Positions 32,255 to 38,928 of a stretch of DNA of 38,928 nucleotides are shown here, one piece after another. The notes under the pieces were generated by a model. It was not told the origin of the DNA. It worked only from the letters and a program-made list of their open reading frames with translations, and did no database searches. The translations under genes were made by a program, and so were the position numbers. This stretch comes from DASRHY01 sp046765875. GTDB taxonomy: Bacteria > Actinomycetota > Actinomycetes > Propionibacteriales > Kribbellaceae. Location of the stretch: the NCBI GenBank assembly GCA_046765875.1, contig JBKPSJ010000124.1, positions 1-38,928 on the forward strand. The letters run 5' to 3'. The stretch's first letter is position 1, and each line of letters begins with the position of its first letter.

Positions 32255-33217
32255 GTGACGAGGTTGCATGTCGTGTCGGGGAAGGGGGGTACCGGGAAGA
32301 CCACCGTGGCCGCCGCACTGGCGATGGCGCTGGCCACGGAGGGGACGAATGTCCTGCTCATGGAGGTCGAGGGACGGCAGGGGATCGCCCAGCTGTTCGA
32401 CGTACCCCCGATGCCGTACAAGGAGCGCAAGATCGCGGTCGCACCGGCCGGCGGGGACGTGTACGCGCTGGCGGTCGACGCCGAGGCGGCGCTGCTGGAG
32501 TACCTCGACATGTACTACCACCTCGGCCGGGCCGGAAAGGCGCTCGACCGGTTCGGGGTGGTCGACTTCGTCACCACGATCGCGCCCGGACTGCGCGACG
32601 TGCTGCTCACCGGGAAGGTGTACGAGGCGGCCCGGCGCAAGGTGCACGGCCAGTTCGTGTACGACGCGGTAGTGCTGGACGCGCCGCCCACTGGGCGGAT
32701 CCCACGGTTCCTGAACGTCAACCACGAGGTCGCCGGGCTGGCCAAGGTCGGGCCGGTCCGCGCCCAGGCCGACTCGATCATGAAGCTGCTGAAGTCGGAC
32801 CGGACCGCGGTCCACCTGGTCACCCTGCTCGAGGAGATGCCGGTGCAGGAGACCGTCGACGCGGCCGAGCAACTGGCCGAGCTCGGGCTGCCGATCGGCT
32901 CGGTGATCGTGAACATGGTCCGGCGCAGCCCGCTCGACGACGACACGCTCGCGCTGGCGGCCAAGGAGAAGCTCCCGCTCCGGGAGATCAAGATGAGCCT
33001 GGCCGCGGCCGGACTGCCGGACGACCGCGAGACCTTGGCGGCGCTCGCCGCCGAGGCGCGCGACCACGCGATCCGGATCGGGCTGGAACGCGAGAACCGG
33101 TCCCGGATCGACGAACTGGGCCGCCCGGTCGCGGAGCTCGGGCTGGTGCCCGACGGCATCGACCTGGGTGCCGTGTACGACCTGTCCGAGGAACTCGCCG
33201 AGGGGATGGGCGGATGA
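32255..33217 (+). CDS. ArsA/Get3-type ATPase, first subunit
   Basis: A 320-residue P-loop ATPase. The deviant Walker A is SGKGGTGKTTVA, LLMEVEGRQG follows as the switch region, and VVLDAPPTGRIPRFLNV is the DxPPTG motif of the ArsA/Get3 class. It lacks the cysteines that bind arsenite. With the next gene it matches the mycobacterial Rv3679-Rv3680 pair, described as a Get3-like complex. ATG of the second subunit overlaps its stop, so the two are probably made in equal amounts. Client or substrate is not known from the sequence. Confidence 0.88.
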   Translation: MTRLHVVSGKGGTGKTTVAAALAMALATEGTNVLLMEVEGRQGIAQLFDVPPMPYKERKIAVAPAGGDVYALAVDAEAALLEYLDMYYHLGRAGKALDRFGVVDFVTTIAPGLRDVLLTGKVYEAARRKVHGQFVYDAVVLDAPPTGRIPRFLNVNHEVAGLAKVGPVRAQADSIMKLLKSDRTAVHLVTLLEEMPVQETVDAAEQLAELGLPIGSVIVNMVRRSPLDDDTLALAAKEKLPLREIKMSLAAAGLPDDRETLAALAAEARDHAIRIGLERENRSRIDELGRPVAELGLVPDGIDLGAVYDLSEELAEGMGG

Positions 33218-34320
33218 CGGCGCTCGACGTGGACGCCCTGATCGCCGACCCGGACATCCGCATCGTGGTCACCTGCGGAGCCGGCGGCGTCGGCAAGACC
33301 ACCACCGCCGCGGCGATCGGGCTGCGGGCGGCCGAACAGGGCCGGCGAGTCGTCGTACTCACCATCGACCCGGCCCGGCGGCTGGCGCAGGCGCTCGGGC
33401 TGACCGAGCTCGACAACACCCCGCGTGAGGTCGGGGATGTCGAGCCCCTGGACGGCGGCAGGCTCGACGCGATGATGCTCGATATGAAGCGCACCTTCGA
33501 CGAGGTGGTGCTCGCACATGCCTCGCCGGACAAGGCCAAGCAGATCCTGGAGAATCCCTTCTACATCGCTCTGTCGTCGTCGTTCGCCGGCACCCAGGAA
33601 TATATGGCGATGGAGAAGCTCGGCCAGCTTCATCAACAGGCCCAGCAGGACGACAGCTGGGACCTGATCGTGGTGGACACCCCGCCGTCGCGCTCGGCGC
33701 TCGACTTCCTCGATGCGCCTGAGCGGCTGGCCTCGCTGCTGGAGGGCCGGTTCCTCAAACTCCTGCTGGCGCCCGCGCGCGGCCCGCTGCGACTGATGTC
33801 GACCGGGTTCAGCATGGTCACGAACACGATGACCAAGATCCTCGGCGCACAGGTGCTCAAGGACGTACAGACCTTCGCGGCGGCGTTCGACACCCTCTTC
33901 GGCGGCTTCCGCGAACGGTCCGAGGCCACGGTGGCACTGCTGCGTCAGTCGCATACCGCGTTCGTGGTCGTGGCCGCTCCGCAGAACGACGCGCTGCGCG
34001 AGGCGTCGTACTTCGCCGAACGGCTCCGCGAGGAGGAGATGCCGCTGGCCGGCGTGATCCTCAACCGGGTGACGACGTCGGAACTCAACGTATCCACCGA
34101 GCGTGCTCTGGCGGCCGCCGAGCAGTTGGACGATCCCCTGACCGCGGCACTACTGCGGCTGCACGCCGACCGGATGCAGCAGGTGACGGCCGAGCGTAAG
34201 CGGGCGAACCGGTTCCGCCGCGGCCATCGAAGTGTGCCGGTGACCGAGGTGCCGGCCCTTGCCGACGACGTACACGACCTGGACGGACTGCGGCAGATCG
34301 GTATTCTGCTCGCTGGCTAG
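33214..34320 (+). CDS. ArsA/Get3-type ATPase, second subunit
   Basis: A 368-residue partner of the preceding ATPase. Walker A is TCGAGGVGKTTTAAA; VLTIDPARRLAQALG and VVDTPPSRSALDFLDAPERL are standard ArsA motifs. ILNRVTTSELNV and a long C-terminal helical part (AAEQLDDPLTAALLRLHADRM) follow. ATG 33214 lies within the stop of the first subunit (ATGA). In mycobacteria and Streptomyces a WhiB-type gene (whiB4/wblA) comes next; here only 41 bp separate this stop from the start of the penicillin-binding protein gene. Confidence 0.88.
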   Translation: MTALDVDALIADPDIRIVVTCGAGGVGKTTTAAAIGLRAAEQGRRVVVLTIDPARRLAQALGLTELDNTPREVGDVEPLDGGRLDAMMLDMKRTFDEVVLAHASPDKAKQILENPFYIALSSSFAGTQEYMAMEKLGQLHQQAQQDDSWDLIVVDTPPSRSALDFLDAPERLASLLEGRFLKLLLAPARGPLRLMSTGFSMVTNTMTKILGAQVLKDVQTFAAAFDTLFGGFRERSEATVALLRQSHTAFVVVAAPQNDALREASYFAERLREEEMPLAGVILNRVTTSELNVSTERALAAAEQLDDPLTAALLRLHADRMQQVTAERKRANRFRRGHRSVPVTEVPALADDVHDLDGLRQIGILLAG

Positions 34321-34348
34321 CAGGGTAAGAGATGACATTTCGATCCCG

Positions 34349-34354
34349 TAGTCT
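34349..34354 (+). promoter_or_regulatory. Leaderless -10 element for the penicillin-binding protein
   Basis: TAGTCT with 7 bases to ATG 34362. It supports that ATG over the in-frame ATG at 34332. Confidence 0.45.
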
Positions 34355-34361
34355 CGTGGCC

Positions 34362-36818
34362 ATGCGTTTGCAGGCGAAGGGCGACCGCGGTGTCGTCCAG
34401 TCGGTCGTGCTGTTCCTCGGCGTGAGCGTCCTGTCCGGGGCGCTCGCCGCAGGCCTGGTGATCCCGTTCGCCGGGCTACTCGGCTTCGGTACCGAGAAGA
34501 CCTCGCAGACCTTCCAGAAGCTGCCGACGGAGCTCATCCAGGAGCCGCTGCCGGTCCGGTCCCGGATCCTCGCCGCCGACGGCAGCCAGATCGCCTACAT
34601 CTACGACCAGAACCGGGTCTTCGTCCGGCTGAGCCAGATCAGCTCGATCATGAAGAAGGCGATCATCGCCGTCGAGGACTCCCGGTTCTACGAGCACGGC
34701 GCGCTGGACGCCAAGGGCACGCTGCGCGCGCTGGCCCGCAACAAGGCCGCCGACGGTGTCACCCAGGGTGGGTCGAGCATCACCCAGCAGCTGGTCAAGA
34801 TGACGCTGATCCAGCAGGCCACCACAGAGGCCGAACAGAAGGCCGCCACCGCCGAGACGTACGAACGCAAGATCAAGGAACTGCGGTACGCCGTCGCGCT
34901 GGAGAAGCAGTTCACCAAGGACCAGATCCTCGAGCGGTACCTGAACATCGCCTACTTCGGCGACGGCGCGTACGGTGTCGAGGCCGCGGCCCGGCACTAC
35001 TTCCGCACCACCTCGGGCAAGCTCACCCTTGCCCAGGCCGCGACGCTGGCCGGTCTGGTGAAGAACCCGGTCGGCTACGACCCGACGAACAACCCAACCC
35101 GGGCCAAGGACCGTCGCGACGTCGTACTGCGCCGGATGCAGGACCTCCATCTGATCACCCCGCAGCAGGCGGCCGCCGCTATGAAGCAGCCGGTGATCGA
35201 CCTGAAGAACGTCAGCCCGGCACCGAACGGCTGCGCGAACTCGCGGTACCCCTTCTTCTGCGAGTACGTCGTGTCCAAGCTGCTGGACAACCCGGCGCTG
35301 GGTAAGACCCCGGCCGAGCGCGAGCAGATGCTCAAGACCGGCGGGCTGACCATCACCACCACACTCGACCCGAGCGTGCAGGCCAAGACGCAGGCCGCGG
35401 TCGACGCCAAGTCCAAGCCAACCGACAACACGATCGTGGCGATGACCGTGGTCCAGCCGGGCACCGGGCTGGTCAAGGCGATGGCACAGTCGCGGCCGTA
35501 CGGCAACAACAAGAAGAAGGGCGAGACGGTCTACAACTTCAACACCGAGCGTTCGTACCCCGGCGGCTTCGGCGGCTTCCAGAACGGATCGACGATGAAG
35601 GCGTTCACCATCGGCGCCGCGATCCAGCAGGGTGTCCCGCTCAGCTACAAGATCAACTCGCCGGACACGATCGACCTCGGCGGGAAGCAGTGGAAGACCT
35701 GCGGCGGCCATGTGACGGCCGAGAAGGACTACCGTCCGAAGAACTCGACCAGGGGCGGCGACCTGGACCTGATCCACGCCGCGATGTACTCGACCAACAC
35801 GTACTTCCTGCAGTTGTCTCAGCGGATCGGGCTGTGCGGAATCACCACCCTGGCGACCCAGCTCGGCGTGGTGAACGGCAAGACGACCTACAGCCCGGTC
35901 TACAAGCACGGCAAGGTCGTCGGCCAGAAGGTGTACGAGCAGCAGGGCAAGCCGCTGGTCGCGGTCCCGTCGTACACGCTGGGCGTCGGTAACGTGACCC
36001 CGCTGATGCTGTCGAACGCGTACGCGGCGTTCGCGGCCCGCGGCAAGTACTGCACGCCGACAGTCGTCACCTCGATCAAGAACAAGCTGAACTCCTCGCT
36101 GCCGACCCCGGGCGCCAACTGCGCCCAGGTGATGCAGCAAGGGGTCGCCGACGGCGTGAACAAGGTGCTCTGGTCGGTCGTCAACGAGCCCGGCGGTACC
36201 GGTAACCGGATGCGGCTCGACCGGCCCGTCGCCGGCAAGACCGGAACGATCAACGACAACAAGTCCGTCTGGTTCATCGGGTACACCCCGGACTACGCCG
36301 GCGCCACCGTCGTCAGCGACGCCGATCCGCCGCAAAACAACCTCGCGCACGGCCATACGCTGAACGGCCATCGCCTGTACGACGTCTCCGGTTCGGGTAC
36401 GGCCGGCCCGATCTGGAAGCTCGCGATGAGCAAGATCGAGGAAGGCCTGCCCGTACGCAACTTCGCGCAGCCGACCGGCACCATCATCAACGGTCAGCTG
36501 ACCAAGCTGCCGCAGACCGGAGGAATGAGCGTCCAGCAGGCCAGCGACACGCTCCGTGCGGCCGGGTTCGGGGTCGACGTCGCCAGCGGCCGGGTCCCGT
36601 CGCAGTACCCGGACGGCACCGTCGCGTACACCGATCCACGCTGGTACGACGGGGCACCGTCGGGCACGACCGTGGTCATCCACGTGTCGAACGGACAGCC
36701 ACCGGTACAGCCGACGCCGCCACCGCAGCCGACGCAGCCGACGCAGCCACCAAATCCGCCACCCACGAAACCACCCAAGCCGTGCCCGCCGTGGTTCCCC
36801 AACTGCCCCCGGCGCTAG
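34362..36818 (+). CDS. ponA2: Bifunctional penicillin-binding protein with PASTA domain (PonA2 type)
   Basis: An 818-residue class A PBP. A membrane helix near the N-terminus (VVLFLGVSVLSGALAAGLVI) is followed by the GT51 transglycosylase with E105-DSRFYEHGALD and GGSSITQQLVK, then the transpeptidase with Ser410 in STMK, S477-T-N, and K626-TG. A single PASTA domain (about 710-775) comes next and then a Pro/Gln/Thr-rich tail ending CPPWFPNCPRR. It polymerises and cross-links peptidoglycan outside the membrane. ATG 34362 is chosen on the -10 spacing. In M. tuberculosis the PonA2 gene sits in the same block. Confidence 0.93.
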   Translation: MRLQAKGDRGVVQSVVLFLGVSVLSGALAAGLVIPFAGLLGFGTEKTSQTFQKLPTELIQEPLPVRSRILAADGSQIAYIYDQNRVFVRLSQISSIMKKAIIAVEDSRFYEHGALDAKGTLRALARNKAADGVTQGGSSITQQLVKMTLIQQATTEAEQKAATAETYERKIKELRYAVALEKQFTKDQILERYLNIAYFGDGAYGVEAAARHYFRTTSGKLTLAQAATLAGLVKNPVGYDPTNNPTRAKDRRDVVLRRMQDLHLITPQQAAAAMKQPVIDLKNVSPAPNGCANSRYPFFCEYVVSKLLDNPALGKTPAEREQMLKTGGLTITTTLDPSVQAKTQAAVDAKSKPTDNTIVAMTVVQPGTGLVKAMAQSRPYGNNKKKGETVYNFNTERSYPGGFGGFQNGSTMKAFTIGAAIQQGVPLSYKINSPDTIDLGGKQWKTCGGHVTAEKDYRPKNSTRGGDLDLIHAAMYSTNTYFLQLSQRIGLCGITTLATQLGVVNGKTTYSPVYKHGKVVGQKVYEQQGKPLVAVPSYTLGVGNVTPLMLSNAYAAFAARGKYCTPTVVTSIKNKLNSSLPTPGANCAQVMQQGVADGVNKVLWSVVNEPGGTGNRMRLDRPVAGKTGTINDNKSVWFIGYTPDYAGATVVSDADPPQNNLAHGHTLNGHRLYDVSGSGTAGPIWKLAMSKIEEGLPVRNFAQPTGTIINGQLTKLPQTGGMSVQQASDTLRAAGFGVDVASGRVPSQYPDGTVAYTDPRWYDGAPSGTTVVIHVSNGQPPVQPTPPPQPTQPTQPPNPPPTKPPKPCPPWFPNCPRR

Positions 36819-36827
36819 CTTCGGCTG

Positions 36828-36872
36828 CTCGACCTGGGGTCACTCGGCTTGGGGTCACTCGGCTTGGGGTCA
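36828..36872. repeat. Three tandem 15-bp units after the penicillin-binding protein gene
   Basis: CTCGACCTGGGGTCA (36828-36842) is followed by two exact copies of CTCGGCTTGGGGTCA (36843-36857 and 36858-36872). The last copy overlaps the yqeY stop codon on the minus strand and forms the left arm of the terminator described next. Confidence 0.8.
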
Positions 36873-36884
36873 GCCCAAGCCGAG
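36858..36884. terminator. Hairpin terminator overlapping the 3' end of yqeY
   Basis: CTCGGCTTGGG (36858-36868) pairs perfectly with CCCAAGCCGAG (36874-36884) around a 5-base loop. It lies between convergent genes and includes the last codons and stop of yqeY, so it can serve both strands. Confidence 0.6.
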
Positions 36885-37340
36885 CTGGCGCTTGACCTCG
36901 GCGGCCACCACCGCGCCGTCGGCCTTGCCCTTGACCTTGGGCTGCAGCGCGCCCATCACCTTGCCCATCCCGCGTGGGCCGAGCTCGGCGGCGCCGGTCT
37001 GCTCGATCGTCTCGGTGACCAGCTGCCTGATCTCGCCTTCGGACAGCTGCTCGGGCAGGTACTCGGCGAGGATGTCAGCCTCCGCCTGCTCCTTGTCGGC
37101 CAGCTCGTCGCGCCCCGCGTCCCGGTACGCCGTGACCGCCTCGCGCCGCTTCTTCGCCTCCGAGGTCAGTACGTCGAGCACCTCGGCGTCGGACAAGTCC
37201 TTGGCCACACTGCCGGCCACCTCCGCCTTCTGGACCGCGGCCAGCGCCATTCGCAGCGTCGACAGGCGTACGCTCTCGCGTGCTTTCAGCGCGGTGGTCA
37301 TATCGGCGGTCAGGCGCTGCTTCAGCTGTGAGTCGGCCAT
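36870..37340 (-). CDS. YqeY/GatB-like domain protein
   Basis: A 156-residue GatB/YqeY-family protein. LKQRLTADMTTALKARESVRLSTLRM is the conserved N-terminal helix pair, EAKKRREAVTAYRDAGRDELADKE the middle, and YLPEQLSEGEIRQLV and GKVMGALQPKVKGKADGA the C-terminal helices related to the tRNA-binding tail of the GatB amidotransferase subunit. Function of the stand-alone protein is unclear. ATG 37340 begins the conserved sequence and has CACAAT 7 bases upstream. It is divergent from the phosphoesterase with 26 bp between starts. Confidence 0.88.
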   Translation of the reverse strand: MADSQLKQRLTADMTTALKARESVRLSTLRMALAAVQKAEVAGSVAKDLSDAEVLDVLTSEAKKRREAVTAYRDAGRDELADKEQAEADILAEYLPEQLSEGEIRQLVTETIEQTGAAELGPRGMGKVMGALQPKVKGKADGAVVAAEVKRQLGLG

Positions 37341-37347
37341 GAAGGCG

Positions 37348-37360
37348 ATTGTGGCAGGCT
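37348..37360. promoter_or_regulatory. Back-to-back -10 elements for yqeY and the phosphoesterase
   Basis: Minus-strand CACAAT (37353-37348) is 7 bases from ATG 37340. Plus-strand CAGGCT (37355-37360) is 6 bases from ATG 37367. Only one base separates the hexamers. Confidence 0.4.
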
Positions 37361-37366
37361 GGTGAA

Positions 37367-38275
37367 ATGAGTAAGCGGGCACTTGGCCGGACGGCGGCAC
37401 TGGTGGGAGCCACCGGTGCGGCCTGTGTTGCGTACGCATCCATTGTCGAGCTGCGATGGTTCGCGCTCCGCTACGCCAGCCTGCCGATCCTGCCCCCCGG
37501 CTCTGTACCGCTGAAGGTCCTGCACATCTCGGATCTGCACCTGCTGCCCCGCCAGCACCGCAAGATCGACTGGGTACGCCGCCTCGCCGACCTCGAGCCG
37601 GACCTCATGGTCAACACGGGCGACAACATCTCCGGCTTCCACTCGGTCCCACCGCTGATGGACGCGTACGGGGAGCTGCTCGACGTACCGGGCGTATTCG
37701 TCTTCGGCTCGAACGACTACTGGTCGCCGAAGCTGAAGAACCCGGCCCGCTATCTGGTCCCGGGTGATAAGCGTCACAGGGTCCGCCGCGAGCCGGACCT
37801 GCCGTTCGAGGAGATGCGCGCGGCGTTCATCCAGCGCGGCTGGACCGACTTGAACAACGCCCGGGCCCAGCTCAAGATCGGTGGCCTGCGGCTCGACTTC
37901 GCCGGCGTAGACGACTCCCACATCGCCCGGGACGACTACAGCCGCGTTGCCGGTGGTCCGGATCCGGCCGCGGATCTGTCGATCGGTGTGACCCACTCTC
38001 CATACCGGCGCGTACTGGACGCCTTCGTCAACGACGGCTACCCGCTGATCTTCGCGGGCCACACCCACGGCGGCCAGCTCGTAGTCCCCTTCTACGGCGC
38101 CCTCGTCACCAACTGCGACCTGGACACCTCCCGGGTCAAAGGCCTGTCCACGTACGGCACAGCAGACCGCCAGTCCGCCCTGCACATCTCGGCCGGCCTG
38201 GGCACCTCCCCCTTCGCCCCGATCCGCTTCTGCTGCCGCCCCGAAGCCATCCTCCTGACCCTCCTCCCCCGCTGA
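37367..38275 (+). CDS. Calcineurin-like metallophosphoesterase, membrane-anchored
   Basis: A 302-residue protein. A short hydrophobic N-terminus (ALVGATGAACVAYASIV) suggests a membrane anchor. The metal site follows the calcineurin-like pattern: HISDLHLLP (DxH), MVNTGDNIS (GDx2), FGSNDYW in place of GNHD/E, GVTHSP, and FAGHTHGGQL (GHTH). It resembles YkuE-type enzymes and Rv3683, which sits in the same block in mycobacteria. The N-D pair in the GNHD position (SNDYW) departs from the classic His and may alter specificity. ATG 37367 is preferred over an upstream TTG on -10 spacing. Confidence 0.88.
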   Translation: MSKRALGRTAALVGATGAACVAYASIVELRWFALRYASLPILPPGSVPLKVLHISDLHLLPRQHRKIDWVRRLADLEPDLMVNTGDNISGFHSVPPLMDAYGELLDVPGVFVFGSNDYWSPKLKNPARYLVPGDKRHRVRREPDLPFEEMRAAFIQRGWTDLNNARAQLKIGGLRLDFAGVDDSHIARDDYSRVAGGPDPAADLSIGVTHSPYRRVLDAFVNDGYPLIFAGHTHGGQLVVPFYGALVTNCDLDTSRVKGLSTYGTADRQSALHISAGLGTSPFAPIRFCCRPEAILLTLLPR

Positions 38276-38330
38276 ACGGCCGGTTCGTCCACCCACCAGA
38301 ACCCGATTTCGCGTGGCCGGTGGTGTCAGG

Positions 38331-38336
38331 TAATCT
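38331..38336 (+). promoter_or_regulatory. -10 element of the tRNA-Pro gene
   Basis: TAATCT stands 11 bases before the tRNA. TTCGCG at 38308-38313 is a weak -35 at 17-bp spacing. Confidence 0.45.
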
Positions 38337-38347
38337 GTCTGAGCCTT

Positions 38348-38424
<77 letters not shown>

Positions 38425-38446
38425 TTGTGATGTCTCAGGACATCTC

Positions 38447-38483
38447 GGAGGTCCGAACCCAATAGACGTGGGTTCGGACCTCC
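38447..38483. terminator. 15-bp perfect hairpin at the end of the transposase gene
   Basis: GGAGGTCCGAACCCA (38447-38461) pairs with TGGGTTCGGACCTCC (38469-38483) around 7 bases. A T-rich stretch follows on the plus strand, so it can end tRNA transcripts; on the minus strand it lies 4 bp past the transposase stop. Confidence 0.65.
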
Positions 38484-38487
38484 TTCT

Positions 38488-38928
38488 TTAGCGGGTGGGG
38501 CCGGGTGGGCGGCCGGTGCCCTGGTAGCGCTGGGATGTGTCGAGGACCAGCTCGCGGAGCAGTTCGCCGGTTACTGCGTCGATGACGCGGATTTCGAGGT
38601 CCTGGGACAGGACGATGACGCGGGTTCCGGTGTGGGTTCGGCCGATGCCGATGGAGTACATCTGGCCGCGGTAGCGCCAGGTGACCTTCCCGGCCTTGTC
38701 GACCTTGTCGTAGCGGACCCGATCGTGGGTGTCGCCGTCCCGGTCGCCGGTGCTCGGGGTCGCCTTCGGACGGGTCGTGTAGACCGTCGCCGGGGTCGCC
38801 CGGTGGTCCAGTGACCGGTGCGGACGGTGGTCGTTGTACTCCTCCACGAATGCGTCGAGCAGGGCTTGGAGATCGTCGATCGTGGTCGGCTGCTCGGGCT
38901 GTCCGCGCAGCCACTTCTTCATCGTCTG
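38488..38928 (-). CDS. Transposase with integrase core, C-terminal part only
   Basis: About 147 residues are visible; the frame continues past the right edge (Gln-Thr before the first Met). MKKWLRGQPEQPTTIDDLQ and FVEEYNDHRPHRSLDHRATP form the end of the rve integrase core, including the last helix after the catalytic Glu, as in IS481 and IS3 elements. The C-terminal region with WRYRGQMYSIGIGRTHTG and VIDAVTGELLREL is the beta-rich tail common in IS481-type transposases. The catalytic DDE residues lie mostly outside the window, so intactness cannot be judged. Confidence 0.82.
   Translation of the reverse strand, partial: QTMKKWLRGQPEQPTTIDDLQALLDAFVEEYNDHRPHRSLDHRATPATVYTTRPKATPSTGDRDGDTHDRVRYDKVDKAGKVTWRYRGQMYSIGIGRTHTGTRVIVLSQDLEIRVIDAVTGELLRELVLDTSQRYQGTGRPPGPTR

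Larger units (their letters stand above)
38425..38928 (-). mobile_element. End of an IS481/IS3-type insertion sequence
   Basis: The element runs off the right edge. Its near end is likely within a few bases after the tRNA CCA, at TTGTGATGTCTCAGGACATC, which contains the small palindrome GATGTC-TCAG-GACATC. The far end and any target duplication lie outside, so the exact boundary is inferred. Confidence 0.5.

Noticed and set aside
34476..36683. A 735-codon open frame opposite the penicillin-binding protein
   Set aside because: The plus-strand frame has all PBP motifs in order; the antisense product has no recognisable domain.

Overview
The window is high-GC DNA with actinobacterial gene order and signals: GTG starts, 4-bp stop/start overlaps, and many -10 hexamers placed 6-7 bases before a start codon, which suggests leaderless mRNAs. 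My guess is a Propionibacteriales organism such as Kribbella or a relative; this is inferred from gene content and not from a marker gene.

Region 1 (1-13963) is a surface-glycan locus. It starts inside a family 2 glycosyltransferase and carries pseudaminic-acid-type genes: pseG (hydrolase), pseB (4,6-dehydratase), pseC (aminotransferase) and an SpsF-type cytidylyltransferase. PseH (N-acetyltransferase) and PseI (synthase) are not present and may lie left of position 1. Between pseC and the cytidylyltransferase are two divergent cassettes built from two unfamiliar families. Family P has three members (6228-7904, 8922-10421, 11292-13223): a degenerate methyltransferase-like N-terminus, a middle domain that looks kinase-related in the best-preserved copy, a coiled coil and a basic amphipathic tail. 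Family G has two members of 271-272 residues (7901-8716, 10432-11250) that start with a GHAHI signature and look like GT-B transferases. I read the whole as assembly machinery for a nonulosonic-acid wall or capsular polymer, with P proteins as possible WbdD-like scaffolds or terminators. This is the most novel part of the window.

Region 2 (14012-21297) holds a methyltransferase with an ArsR-like regulator, a relic of an isoprenylcysteine methyltransferase gene, and an acetate module: a DUF485 protein, the ActP acetate symporter, a convergent ArsR-type regulator, acetyl-CoA synthetase and a small membrane protein.

Region 3 (21325-38275) starts with a GH15 glucosidase and then follows the order I recall from Mycobacterium tuberculosis Rv3667-Rv3683 and from Streptomyces: holin-like protein, EphE-type alpha/beta hydrolase, MarP protease, NUDIX, thioredoxin-like lipoprotein, endonuclease III, Crp, metallo-beta-lactamase, NUDIX, RidA, a DUF4177 protein, two ArsA/Get3-type ATPases, a PonA2-type penicillin-binding protein, YqeY and a calcineurin-like phosphoesterase. 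Three departures stand out. There is no whiB4/wblA gene between the ATPases and the penicillin-binding protein. An AbiEi/DUF559 gene flanked by unusual repeats sits between crp and the metallo-beta-lactamase gene. The alpha/beta hydrolase has glycine where the nucleophile should be.

The right end (38331-38928) holds a tRNA-Pro(CGG) gene followed directly by the end of an IS481/IS3-type element whose transposase gene runs off the window.
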